Made by a program: the position numbers and the translations under genes
The notes under the pieces: generated by a model
Database searches by the model: none
What the model saw: only the letters and a program-made list of their open reading frames with translations
Told to the model about the DNA's origin: nothing
Part shown: one piece after another, positions 1 to 10,975 of the stretch
Position numbering within the stretch: position 1 is the first letter of the stretch
Layout of the letters: every line of letters starts with the position of its first letter
From: Nemertoderma westbladi
Taxonomy: Eukaryota; Xenacoelomorpha; Nemertodermatida; Nemertodermatidae
NCBI GenBank assembly: GCA_032718475.1
Contig: JAUCBJ010004266.1
Coordinates: 1 to 52,869 of the forward strand
Reading direction: 5' to 3'
Length of the DNA: 52,869 bases

Positions 1-1373
1 CAGCCAACGGAATAAACCAACCCTAGGTTGTTGTGCTGTTGCGCCAATGCTGTCAGCTGTTGCGCCGTTCAGCTGTTGCATGTTTTCCAGGAAGCGTTTC
101 TGTATTCCCAGATTTCCGCATTTAATTGTTACAACAGTCTGACAGTGACAGTACATTCGTTACCGGTAATAAAACCCATCTTGGAGAATTTCAGTGTAGG
201 CGATATACCAGTACGGCAGTACGTACAGACGTATACAGTAACGATATCGGGGAGGCCTGATGCTGTAATGAAATCAGGAGTTTCAGGAAGTATAGACTCC
301 AAGGGTACTAGTACGAGTAATAATAGTGGCGGGGATGATGTATGGACTAAACAGAACCCAGCGTATCCAAACCTAGTCCGACAGTATCCAAACAAAATCC
401 CAACGAATATCCCAACCTATTCGTGTGTGGCCTCTGCTCTAACAGGTTCCAATCTGAAAACAAACTCGTTGCCCACATGCTGAGACACAAGATTCCGGAG
501 GTCGTACCAGTAGCGCTAACAGGTGGTACAAAGCCCCCGGGGTTGCCCACAACCGACGGCATAGACACGACGCGGCAGTGTCAGTACTGCGGTCAAACCT
601 TCGAAACCGGTAAGGACCTACAGATCCACGGTAAGCGTGCATTATGACTGCAACAAGCCGGAGCAATGCGTCGAGTGTTTCCGCAGGTTCCGCTCTCGTA
701 ACCAATTGGAATCCCACAAACTGAGTTGTCATATCCCCACGGGAGCGACTAAACGGTGGGTCTGCCCGATTTGCGAGTTAAAATACGAAGATGTAACTAA
801 TCTCGAATACCACATAGCGTCGTACCATAAAGTACCGGCGATAGAAGACGATTCGCGAGACAGTATGGATTCCTGTGACCCAAACTCCTCTGCTGAAAGA
901 AACTCGAAACTTGATCGCTCAAAGGAGACGAGACCGTCGCCAAAGAAAACCTCATCGACGAAACTGGGTAACTTAACGTGTGGTTGCTGCCCAGAGACTT
1001 TCAGCTCCAAGGTGTCTCGTAACAACCATATGTGGACGATCCACGGCATGGCTCCCGGTAGGATTACTCCCGCATTAAGTACCAGCTGATTCGCTCGGAC
1101 TCTGGACGCTACAAGCTGCAGCGCAGACAAACTAAAACCTACACCATCGATTCGGTTGGTTCTAGATCTAACGACAGTGGTGGAACGGTAGGTGTCGACC
1201 GCCCCGTGGTGGCGAGTTCATCTGAAGCTGAGGATAAGGATCGCTCTAAACCATCCATTCATCATAATAATATATCCAATCAGAAAACTGCGACACACGT
1301 ATCAGCGAAACGTAGAAAGATCACGCCCATTCAAATGTTCACGAATGATCCCGACTGTTCCACAATTTGTTAA
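1..1373 (+). pseudogene. C2H2 zinc-finger protein, 5'-partial, broken by one-base frameshifts
   Basis: Five C2H2-type fingers can be read on the plus strand: about 426-486 (CGLC...HMLRH), 577-642 (CQYC...IHGKR-VH), 667-732 (CVEC...HKLSCH), 765-825 (CPIC...HIASYH) and 979-1043 (CGCC...HMWTIH). They are joined by Ser/Pro/Lys-rich linkers. C2H2 proteins of this kind normally bind DNA in the nucleus. The frame slips near 345-355, near 636 (inside finger 2, where one missing base restores a C-x2-C-x12-H-x4-H spacing) and near 1076. A further slip near 255 is possible. After the last slip the frame stays open to TAA at 1371-1373 with a Ser-rich, basic tail. The gene runs off the left edge, so the start is unknown. 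No introns are obvious. Three or more single-base losses in 1 kb indicate a decayed copy; assembly error is the alternative, but the WDTC1 exons in the same window are clean. I cannot assign an orthologue. Confidence 0.7.
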
Positions 1374-1507
1374 ATATATTATTTCCTAAATATTATGAAA
1401 AGATTGTAAATTATAATTTATTAAAAGGGCCGAAACATTTTTTTAATTGGGTAGCGAAAATATGAGATTCGTATGAGATTTTCATACCTTTCCAATAAGA
1501 CCCATAT

Positions 1508-1680
1508 GGGGGAGGGGAGGGGGCAGTCTCTTTTAGATCTGGTAAGGGGGGGGGGGGGGGGGGGGGAGAGTCTCTTTTAGATCCTGGTAGGAGGCAGTCT
1601 CTTTTAGATCCTGGTAAGGGGGGGGGGGCAGTCTCTTTTAGATCCTGGTAGGGAGGGGGGGGGGGGGGGCAGTCTATTTT
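1508..1680. repeat. G-tract tandem repeat
   Basis: Four to five irregular units of about 45-50 bp, each of the form CAGTCTCTTTTAGATCCTGGTA followed by a run of G. The longest run is about 21 G (near 1546-1566). It lies about 130 bp after the zinc-finger stop codon. The runs could form G-quadruplexes on the plus strand; their exact length is likely to be unreliable in any assembly. Confidence 0.8.
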
Positions 1681-1823
1681 GAATAAGATATCATATATTG
1701 AATTGGATCATTATTAATATTCTTTATCAATATTTAAACTTCTACTGGTTTAAACTGTAACCAGTAGTAAATACAGTTAAGTCATTATAAATATTTACAT
1801 AATTACCTTTTACAATTTATAAA

Positions 1824-3625
1824 TGTACAGCACGGTCGTGTTAGAGTGACTAGTAAACTTCCCCCAATGTACAGCACGGTCGTGTTAGAGTGACTAGTAA
1901 ACTTCCCCCAATGTACAGCACGGACGTGTTAGAGTGACTAGTAAACTTCCCCCAATGTACAGCACGGACGTGTTTAGAGTGACTAGTAAACTTCCCCCAA
2001 TGTACGGCACGGACGTGTTAGAGTGACTAGTAAACTTCCCCCAATGTACAGCACGGACGTGTTAGAGTGACTAGTAAACTTCCCCCAATGTACAGCACGG
2101 ACGTGTTAGAGTGACTAGTAAACTTCCCCCAATGTACGGCACGGACGTGTTAGAGTGACTAGTAAACTTCCCCCAATGTACAGCACGGACGTGTTAGAGT
2201 GACTAGTAAACTTCCCCCAATGTACGGCACGGACGTGTTAGAGTGACTAGTAAACTTCCCCCAATGTACAGCACGGACGTGTTAGAGTGACTAGTAAACT
2301 TCCCCCAATGTACGGCACGGACGTGTTAGAGTGACTAGTAAACTTCCCCCAATGTACAGCACGGACGTGTTAGAGTGACTAGTAAACTTCCCCCAATGTA
2401 CAGCACGGACGTGTTAGAGTGACTAGTAAACTTCCCCCAATGTACAGCACGGACGTGTTAGAGTGACTAGTAAACTTCCCCCAATGTACGGCACGGACGT
2501 GTTAGAGTGACTAGTAAACTTCCCCCAATGTACAGCACGGACGTGTTAGAGTGACTAGTAAACTTCCCCCAATGTACAGCACGGACGTGTTAGAGTGACT
2601 AGTAAACTACCCCCAATGTACAGCACGGACGTGTTAGAGTGACTAGTAAACTTCCCCCAATGTACAGCACGGTCGTGTTAGAGTGACTAGTAAACTTCCC
2701 CCAATGTACAGCACGGTCGTGTTAGAGTGACTAGTAAACTTCCCCCAATGTACAGCACGGACGTGTTAGAGTGACTAGTAAACTTCCCCCAATGTACAGC
2801 ACGGACGTGTTAGAGTGACTAGTAAACTTCCCCCAATGTACAGCACGGACGTGTTAGAGTGACTAGTAAACTTCCCCCAATGTACAGCACGGACGTGTTA
2901 GAGTGACTAGTAAACTTCCCCCAATGTACAGCACGGTCGTGTTAGAGTGACTAGTAAACTTCCCCCAATGTACAGCACGGACGTGTTAGAGTGACTAGTA
3001 AACTTCCCCCAATGTACAGCACGGTCGTGTTAGAGTGACTAGTAAACTTCCCCCAATGTACAGCACGGACGTGTTAGAGTGACTAGTAAACTTCCCCCAA
3101 TGTACAGCACGGTCGTGTTAGAGTGACTAGTAAACTTCCCCCAATGTACAGCACGGACGTGTTAGAGTGACTAGTAAACTTCCCCCAATGTACAGCACGG
3201 ACGTGTTAGAGTGACTAGTAAACTTCCCCCAATGTACAGCACGGACGTGTTAGAGTGACTAGTAAACTTCCCCCAATGTACAGCACGGACGTGTTAGAGT
3301 GACTAGTAAACTTCCCCCAATGTACAGCACGGACGTGTTAGAGTGACTAGTAAACTTCCCCCAATGTACAGCACGGTCGTGTTAGAGTGACTAGTAAACT
3401 TCCCCCAATGTACAGCACGGACGTGTTAGAGTGACTAGTAAACTTCCCCCAATGTACAGCATGGTCGTGTTAGAGTGACTAGTAAACTTCCCCCAATGTA
3501 CAACACGGTCGTGTTAGAGTGACTAGTAAACTTCCCCCAATGTACAACACGGTCGTGTTAGAGTGACTAGTAAACTTCCCCCAATGTACAGCACGGTCGT
3601 GTTAGAGTGACTAGTAAACTTCCCT
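1824..3625. repeat. 44-bp minisatellite, about 41 copies
   Basis: A head-to-tail array with a 44-bp unit beginning TGTACAGCACGG(A/T)CGTG and ending AAACTTCCCCCAA. Copies differ at a few fixed positions only: GGACG or GGTCG, ACAGC, ACGGC or ACAAC. One copy has an extra T near 1965. No spacers vary between units, so it is not CRISPR-like. No open reading frame runs through it. Near-identity across 1.8 kb points to recent expansion or gene conversion. Confidence 0.95.
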
Positions 3626-4380
3626 CATAGCACCACATATGCGCAATTTTTTGCCCACAACTGAAAAATTACATAACATGGAAATAAATCAATCACGTAA
3701 AATGATAATAACATGACAATGATAAAAAGCAGTGGTGTGATGAGTGAAGTAAGTAATGTTTCAATATAGGAAAATATGTTGCTAGTAGTACATTGTCTAA
3801 ATATTAATCATTAATTTATTGACTTCTAGGCAAAACCAAAGACTAAAGATACCAAAACTACGGTTAGACCTACAAGACCAATAATTAACAACAATAAAAA
3901 CACAACAATGTAACTGCACATTTCCTCTTTGTTTTTATTTTCTTTTGATTAATTATTTCTGTTATCTTTTTATATTTATGACCAGAGCCACAGTAACAAT
4001 TAACTATAATGCTAAAATTAAAAAAAATGAGTTATAATAAATTTAGAAAATTTCAAATAATGTTCGTAAAATTATTGTTGGTGGTGGTGACTTGTATGGA
4101 ATAGGAATTAATAGAGAAATGCTCCGCCTAAATTAACGTCGATTTGGTTCAAGATTTCATATTTTTGTTTATATTTATTCTGAAACATTTCAAATCTTAT
4201 AACGGCTTAGCAAAATATCGTTTAGTTTCATCTTATCTCTGTCTACCGGGCAGACCGTAAAAATGTAATAAGATGCACAGTCGCAGGAAAAAATAAACCT
4301 CCATGGGAATCAGATGGTCGGCTATATGATTCGTTCCTCATTATCATGTATCCTTCCGGTAAAACGCAATCCTCTAAGCG
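3626..4380. other. AT-rich intergenic stretch, possible short 3' exon
   Basis: Mostly AT-rich sequence with no recognisable gene. One point of interest: an AG acceptor-like site at 3828-3829 (gacttctAG) is followed by an 84-base open stretch (3830-3913) encoding a Lys/Thr-rich tail and ending in TAA at 3911-3913. It could be the last exon of a plus-strand gene whose other exons are not visible, or chance. Confidence 0.3.
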
Positions 4381-4386
4381 CTACGG

Positions 4387-4560
4387 CCCCCAACACAGAA
4401 GAGTATTGTATTTGCTTTGTAGGCCTACTCCAACACAGAAGAGTATTGTATTTGCTTTGTAGGCCTACTCCAACACAGAAGAGTATTGTATTTGCTTTGT
4501 AGGCCTACTCCAACACAGAAGAGTATTGTATTTGCTATGTATGTACCCCAACACAGAACG
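4387..4560. repeat. 40-bp direct repeats, probable LTR remnant
   Basis: Four copies of a 40-bp unit beginning CCAACACAGAAGAGTATTGT and ending TAGGCCTACT (starts near 4389, 4429, 4469 and 4509). The last copy diverges to TATGTATGTACCCC. The same sequence, including GTATGTACCCCAACACAGAG, recurs at 7910-7955 after the pol remnant. This bracketing suggests that the repeat belongs to the LTR of the intervening retroelement. Confidence 0.65.
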
Positions 4561-4890
4561 CCAGCCGGTTTAGGCCCTGCCCGCCTGTATGTGAGCCTGA
4601 CGGTATACCAGTTGTCTCAGTGATTACTGTATCTGTACTGCACCACAGTGTACCATAGTGATCTCCAGCCATAAGCTGCTTACTGGTCTGTTGTTGTGTT
4701 TACCTGCCTGCATTGCGTTTGATATATATTACACTCGATAAGGGGTTATTATACTTGTTTCTCACTTACCCCACTTCATTAACTTCGCTCATTGCGTGGC
4801 TTCCTTACAACCACACAACAACAGCAACAACAACTTACAACAACAGACCCTCCACACAGCCTCTACTTCTGCTACCTACTTACCAGTACC

Positions 4891-5545
4891 ATGGCATTTA
4901 ACAGCCCTCTGAAACCCCCCAAACTGGTTCCACTCAGCAAGTCAGAGACTATCAATTTCTTTGAAGTATGACGCAACAATCTAACTTATTCACTTGCGCT
5001 CCAACCCCAGTTTGCACCATTTACAACCACGGGTGCCACCTGGTTGGGCCATACCCGCGCTGTACCATTCCACAGTTTTGCCGATGACCCGAACACCCTT
5101 GCTCCAGCAGATCGCCATACCACCCTTCAAAAGACTACGGCGATGGAGCTTATGCTCGGCCATGTTGCCAATTATGCCCCCATTATCGCGTGTAACTCGA
5201 TCATTTGGGACTCCACTTCCGTTTGCTGCCCTCCATATGGCAGGCCATCCACGCCTGCATTATTGCTTCCAGGCAACTGGAGCCCAATTCCTCTCCTTCT
5301 CCAAGATCTCTCTCCTCCACGAGGAATGCCCTGAAGACCTCTTCCAAGTGGCTAGCTGCCTTCATTGATGACAAATTACTCTGGTGGGAGGGATGGTGGT
5401 AACTATCCACCCGGACCTCCCGCGCTTAGTTCAGCAGCAATACGGCACCAAACTCTGGTCCCATATGCTGGCTAGTATCAAACCCGAGATCTCCCAGGCC
5501 CTGTCATCTCTTCTCGATGAGCTCCACACTGCCATGAAAGTATGT
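4891..5545 (+). pseudogene. gag-like capsid remnant of the LTR element
   Basis: Starts at an ATG near 4891 (MAFNSPLKPPKLVPL...) and meets a stop at about 4969, then continues in shifting frames. Recognisable stretches of this Gypsy gag family are a NLTYSLALQPQFAPF-like segment (about 4980-5025), TTAMELMLGHVANYAPII (5134-5190), a FQATGAQFLSF-like segment (near 5267-5300) and SIKPEISQALSSLLDEL (5477-5527). The protein would have formed the particle that packages element RNA. At least three frame changes and one stop make it inactive. Confidence 0.65.
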
Positions 5546-5844
5546 ACCTTCTGCGCTCAGACGCATAGGACCCCTTCTACCTCATCATGTTTTGGTCCTA
5601 ATTCCACCACCCTTGGGGCATCTCGTTCTGTTTACCGATGTCCCCTCTGCTCCCAGACTAAACGCACTCCCATCCACAACTTTCTCAGTGCTTGTCCCTT
5701 CCTTCCCCTCTGCCGACAAGCGATATATTTCATGGGCCCATCTCATCCACGTCGAGGGCGACACTGACGACGTTTCATATGAACAACTGGAAGACGACAA
5801 CAGCTCCGTCGCCATTCCACCCGCTGATCCATCACTGTATGCCG

Positions 5845-5970
5845 AGTCACACCTTTACGGCGCGTTATAACAGCAAACCCATCCTGGTTCTCATCGATTG
5901 TGGCGCTGAATCCGACCTCATTTCACACAATGCCACACTCCGACTCGATGGCATTCCGATCTTGTGAGGC
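5845..5970 (+). pseudogene. Retroviral-type aspartic protease remnant
   Basis: The segment NSKPILVLIDCGAESDLISH (about 5868-5930) matches the first half of a retropepsin fold. The usual active-site triplet is D-S/T-G; here it reads D-C-G (about 5896-5904), which is unusual. The frame stops at about 5965. It lies between gag and RT of the same decayed LTR element. Confidence 0.6.
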
Positions 5971-6589
5971 TCACACCAAGTCCCAATTGGGTCCCTAGTC
6001 TCTGGTGTCATTGGTGAGAGTTCCTTCTCACTGGCCCACAGCAATCTCCAGTTTACCTTCCGTGGACTTCCTGTCGACGGCCTCAACATTCCACTCCTCG
6101 CCGGCATTCCATTCCTATCCTCAAACCATATCAGTATCTGCCCTGCCCGGTCCTTAATAACATTCACACACGGCAGTTCTATTCAGTACCCACCGGCTGG
6201 CCATCCTCGACCCACCATTCACCAAACGATGACACATATTCTATGCGCCCCCATTCGATCATCCATTATACTCCCAGGTGACTCCCTCATATTGCAACTA
6301 CCATCTCATCTCTCTGCCTCCGATGCCCTCCTTGTTACACCCCATGTAATTAACCAGCCATCGCATTTAACCTCCCCCCAAGCCTTGGTTTCCCTCTATG
6401 CAGCGCTCCAACCAACAAATGGCTCCACTACCATTCCTAACTCTGCTCCCTACCCTGTCTTCATTCAATACAACTCCTAAGTCTGCTCTGCACTGCCCAC
6501 CACATCCACTCCCACGCAACAACAACAGTCCTTACCCTGCCCCGAAATCCACTCCGCAGACATTGCCACCCCCAACGTAAAGACCAACA

Positions 6590-7195
6590 TCCCACACTAC
6601 TCCCACGATTGCCTCGTCGAACTACAGGAGAAGTTCGATTCGCTTGAGCGTCTTGGTGTCTTCATTTGTCCGGAGCTGGCCAGTGTCAATATAGAGTATC
6701 TGAACCCCAGCTTTCTCATCACCAAGCCCGATGGAGGAACTCGGCTTGTCACCGCATTCACAGAGATTGCACAATATTGTAAACCATAAACCGCACTCCT
6801 CCCAGATGTTGAATCCACCATTCGTGCCCTCGACCAGTTCAAGTTTCTCGTTAAGGCAGATCTCACCAGCGCCTTTTATCAGATACCACTCCAACTCAAT
6901 GTATTCCTGCGGCATATCCATAACATTGCTGGATGTTATGGCCACTGTGCCATGGGCATGCCCAGCAGCAAGACTGCCCTCGAGGATTTAATGTTCCACG
7001 TCCTCGGTGACCTTGTTGTCCAGGGCTCTGTCATCAAACTCGCTGATGACATCTTTTGTGGTGGCAACACCATCCATGAACTCCTCAGCAATTTCACTGC
7101 TGTCCTCCACGCCCTACACAATGCCAACTTATGTTTTTCCTCTAAGAAGACAATAATTTGCCCCCAGACTACCACCATCCTTGGTTGGGTGTAGT
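6590..7195 (+). pseudogene. Reverse transcriptase remnant with x-ADD active site
   Basis: RT blocks appear in order: SLERLGVF (about 6640), a FLITKPDGGTRLV block (about 6710-6750), LVKADLTSAFYQIPL (about 6850-6895), GMPSS (about 6957) and KLADDIFCGG (about 7035-7065). The catalytic pair is the DD of LADD, in place of YxDD; this variant is typical of the Gypsy-like family that the element resembles. There is a stop after position 6786, a frame change near 6905 and a stop at 7192-7194 after ILGWV. It copied element RNA into DNA before decay. Confidence 0.7.
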
Positions 7196-7264
7196 CTAGT
7201 GGTTCATTATCGGCTTCCTCCCATATCACAGCCGCCTTATCCCACTGTCCTATCCCACCCACTG

Positions 7265-7905
7265 TCCATGACCTCCAGTCATACCTTGGATCCTATAAGG
7301 TTCTCTCCCCCGTATCCCTCCGTTGTTCTGCCCTAATCTCTCCACTCGAGGTCCTCATTACCCCCAAGGCCAGTGATCCCGTGGCATGGACCCCTGAACA
7401 CGAGCCAGTATTCCTGTGCTCCCAAGCCACCCTATAGTCATGCAGGTTAGTCATGATACTGCAGCCCACCAACGAGCTCTTCCTTGTCACTGACGCCGCC
7501 TCATCTGTCGATGGTCTGGGTGCCATTCTCTATGCCAAAGGTTCCAAGGAATTACTTCTCACTGGGTTTTACTCCTGTAAACTTAAGGCCCATCAACACA
7601 CATGACTTCCCTGTGAGTTGGAGGCACTTGCTATCGCCGTTTAACATTTTCTACAATACCTCATTGCCTCCTCATGCAAACCCCACGACCAACGTTCTCA
7701 TGGATAGTAAACCCTGTGTTGAAGATTTAAAAAGTTGTCCCATGGCGCATATTTTACTAGCCCATGCTTGTCTACATTCCTCGCCACCGCTAGCCAGGCC
7801 CACATTACCATATCCCACATCAAGGGCTCTACCAACCTCCCAGCAGACTTCCAAAGCCGCAACATCCCATTGTGCCCACTGCAGCCCTGCCAATTGTGTG
7901 CATTT
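7265..7905 (+). pseudogene. RNase H / pol C-terminal remnant
   Basis: Follows the RT remnant. Readable blocks are LFLVTDAASSVDGLGAILY (about 7471-7530), LPCELEALAIAV (about 7606-7640), MDSKPCVEDLKS (about 7699-7735), CLSTFLATASQAHITISHI (about 7768-7825) and PADFQSRNIPLCP (about 7839-7880). Several in-frame stops and shifts separate them. The D in TDAA and the D in MDSKP fit RNase H catalytic positions. No HHCC zinc finger or integrase core follows. Confidence 0.6.
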
Positions 7906-8557
7906 GTATTTGGTATGTACCCCAACACAGAGAGTATTGTATTTGCTACGTATCCGTCATTAAAAACACTTCATTTCCATTACATTTTTACATTTTCACT
8001 CAGTAAATTCAATACAATGCGGCTTATTTTCGAAATGTCCCAAATGCCAAATTGGTCGAAAATGATTTTATGAGTGAATGACAATCTACTCATCATGGTG
8101 AGGTAGTCACTCAAAGCGATTTTGCAATATTCCAATTATTTTAGAAGTTATATCAAAAAACATAATATCCCAAATGCCAAATTTCGAAAATTGTTTTTTT
8201 CAAAATATCCCAAATTCCCCTGAAACCTCCCAAGTTCTCACTTTATCGATGTATAATTTCAGAAATGCATGTATCTAAATGTCCCAATTGTAACAAAAGT
8301 AGTAATAGTGTACCGGCTCCGCAAGCTTTTAAGTAGATAATTTGGCGGGAAATTTAATATTCAATACTGCAGTTCAGATTACATGCTGGCTGTACAATAA
8401 TTTCATTATACAGTAGTCGTACCGGTATAATACTGGTTACAACTTACTATACTCGAGTCAACCTGTCTTCCAGTCTTATACGATAATACGAATCAGCTAA
8501 TACAATGTCGTTCGGAGGTTTTATTGTGGCCGAGGATAGTGACGAGGGAGTGGGCCA

Positions 8558-10509
8558 ATGGAAGAAGAGTTTAGGTTTAGTACTGACGAGGAATCGACCT
8601 TTAATGGGGACATTGATGCTACGGTGGGACCTCCAAATGCTCGAAAAAGAGCCGCCAAAAAACGGAGTGGGCCGGTTACCTGTAATACTCGCGAAAGAAA
8701 ATTAGCGCGGCTGAGAGGTAAAGAATATGTTACACAGGGAAAGGTGCGAAAATCAAAATCGATGAGGGCCGTGCCGTGTAAAGGAAACTGTGCCCGGAGC
8801 TGCCGTGACAACTGGACGGAGGAAGAAAGATTGGATCAGTACACGTGTAAAGGAAACTGTGCCCGGAGCTGCCGTGACAACTGGACGGAGGAAGAAAGAT
8901 TGGATCAGTACAATCATTACTATAGCGCTTTTAGGAGTAGGGAGGAACAACATGCCTATCTGAGGACATTGCTGGAGAAGGATGCTGTGGAAAGACATCG
9001 TCCCACAGACGATGATGAGAAGAAACGACAGCCAAAGAACGTTTCTGTGAAGTGGAACCTATACAAAGATAGGAAGAAGATTCCGGTGTGCAGACAATTT
9101 ATAGAGTGTACTTTAGATGTTGGTGAGGGGTTGCTACAATCTATAGTTAGAAGAACAACTGATCATGGATCTTTGACGGGTAGCCAATCAGGAGGTGCAA
9201 ATAACCGAACGGCCTCGAAGCAAGAAGAAGATGTTCGGAAGTTCATATCTGAGCTCCCAGCAATGAGCTCACACTATTGTCGAAAAGAATCCAGCCGAAA
9301 GTATCTTCCAAGGAGCCTAGAGAGTGAAAAAAATTTGCATCGTATCTATGTCTCAAAGGTGCCCAATCCAGTGAAGTTTTCAGTTTTTCGCAGAATATTC
9401 AAATCGGAGTTCAATTTGGGATTTCATATCCCGAAGAAAGATAAGTGTGTTTTGTGTGTTCGCTTCCAAAGACCCTGATCTTGATCCTCAGATTTATGAG
9501 CGCCATCTAGATGAAAAGCAAACCATTGCCCAGGTGTTTAAACGAGCCCAAGAACGTGAGACAGATGAGTACCGGTGTTTGAGCTATGATCTGCAGAAAT
9601 TTCTTAACACACCACACGCTAACTCGATGCTTATCGGATATTCCCGCCGGTTTGCTTTCTATAATGAGTCTGTTTTTGAGAGTGGAACTAAAAAGGGATA
9701 TTGCTATATCTGGGGAGAGAACACGGCAAAGCGGGGATCTATTGAGGTGGCTTCTGTGCTCCATAAGAGTCTTATTGATCTGAATGTCAGGTGCCCTAAT
9801 GTGAAAAAAATATACCTTTTCTGTGACAGCACCAGTGGACAGAATAAGAATCGAATTATAATCACCACCATAAATCAAGTACTAATCCGTCTTCCGAACG
9901 TTTCTCGCATCAGGCTGATATTCCTACTTCCAGGCCATACCAATATGCCAGTGGATTCGATCCATGCTCGAATAGAAAGTCACTTAAAGAATAAGGAAGT
10001 CTGGGCACCATCGTAGTGGAACACTGTGATACGGCATGCTAAAGTGTTTGATGAACCATACACTGTCATTCCGATGAAATCAGCGGACTTTCTTGACTGG
10101 AAACTCATCCAGGAGGATTTTCTAAACAAAAGAATAAGGAATAACGAAGGGAGAAAAGTGAAGTGGTCTAAAATTAGAGTTCTAATGTTCCATAAGGTCA
10201 GCAGTAGAGATGCACTATACGACGACACTTGAACTATCAGTGCCAGTCTACGAGATTGTTCTACCCCGTCGATACCGCGGAAGGCATCCGCACAGGTACG
10301 ATCTTCCACCTTGCGCATACCCCAATCAACTTCCAATAAGTACTGCGAAGTTCAATGATCTCATGTCTTTGTGTAAGAACAAGGTAATCCCACCGGAGTT
10401 TAGGAGTGAATACGAGGCAATGTTGCCAGATGAGACAGTTCCCGATGAGCTGAACGAGACTGATGAAGATGATGTAGCGGTAGTTGAGGACGAAGATGAG
10501 CTTGATTGA
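8558..10509 (+). pseudogene. DUF7869-like DDE transposase, frameshifted
   Basis: Starts at ATG 8558 (an alternative ATG at 8505 lies in another frame). The N-terminal third is basic and holds a 23-residue exact duplication with the cysteine pattern CKGNCARSC (8775-8912). A conserved block follows, HYCRKESSRKYLP (about 9273-9310), then a KSEFNLGF...CVLCVRFQ zinc-like segment (9405-9470). The frame slips near 9467. The second part has candidate catalytic residues: D in LSYDLQ (about 9580), D in FCDSTSGQNKN (about 9818-9850) and E in HARIE (about 9964-9977), with GHTNMPVDS just before. There is a stop TAG at 10015-10017 and another frame slip near 10225. The C-terminus is acidic and ends at 10509. 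DUF7869-type proteins are widespread in insects and other invertebrates, usually unnamed; the D-D-E reading is my inference. This copy is inactive. Confidence 0.65.
8775..8912 (+). repeat. 69-bp perfect tandem duplication inside the transposase gene
   Basis: Two adjacent 69-bp copies (offset 69, starting CGTGTAAAGGAAACTGTGCC) encode the same 23 residues twice, including CKGNCARSC. The length is a multiple of three, so the frame is kept. The identity suggests a late duplication. Confidence 0.9.
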
Positions 10510-10975
10510 GAACTGAAGTTGAAGGTTGAGGGAGGTTGAACTGATTTTGGTCCATACTTTCGGTTTTCTTTTGTGTATGGCACAGTTTGTTGGTAACTTT
10601 TTGCCATTATGGTTATTAATACAATACACTAATAAACACTTGGGATGTTTTGAAACAATATCACATAAACCAAATACATATGACAAACGATTTTTTCAAA
10701 AAATCCCAAATGCCAAATATTTAAATAGCGTAAGGGGTGATGTTTAAATCATTAGTGTATACAGGCAGCATCGTTTCAATGAGCCACTTACCGAACAACC
10801 AACATCATTGGTCAATAAGGAGAATTAGAATATTAAAAAATCATTTTCTGAAGAAAGTATAATTTGGCATTTGGGACATTTTGAATATAAGCCGTCGACA
10901 TCAAGAATAGTGAAGAAAGTGTAACTTTTTATCCTAAGTGATAAATAAATTATAAATTTATTATTATTTCTAACA

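Larger units (their letters stand above)
4380..7965 (+). mobile_element. Decayed Ty3/Gypsy-type LTR retrotransposon, integrase missing
   Basis: On the plus strand, in order: an untranslated leader (4560-4888), gag-like sequence (from an ATG near 4891), aspartic protease, a spacer, reverse transcriptase and RNase H. Stops and frameshifts occur in every domain. RNase H ends with the family's PADFQSRN...C..C motif near 7839-7895 and then runs straight into a second copy of the 40-bp repeat, so integrase is absent. The short match TTGTATTTG at the join suggests a deletion through microhomology between pol and the 3' LTR. The element resembles the Gypsy-like elements of marine invertebrates whose RT active site reads x-ADD in place of YIDD. 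It cannot move on its own. Confidence 0.8.
8020..10894 (+). mobile_element. TIR DNA transposon carrying a DUF7869-like transposase gene
   Basis: Terminal inverted repeats of 34 bp bound the element: the left one starts CGGCTTATTTTCGAAATG at 8020 and the right one (minus strand from 10894) starts CGGCTTATATTCAAAATG. They agree at 32 of 34 positions and share GTCCCAAATGCCAAATT. CCCAAATGCCAAAT also recurs subterminally on both sides (near 8170 and 10703). A single transposase-like gene fills the middle. The flanks (...caatg and tcgac...) show no target-site duplication that I can identify. The superfamily is uncertain; I do not recognise the TIRs. Confidence 0.75.

Noticed and set aside
1824-3625. 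A CRISPR-like array
   Set aside because: Units are contiguous with no unique spacers, in a clearly eukaryotic context. The same holds for all other arrays here.
8505-8705. A separate small gene starting at ATG 8505
   Set aside because: It overlaps the transposase start in another frame and stops within 66 codons with no motif.
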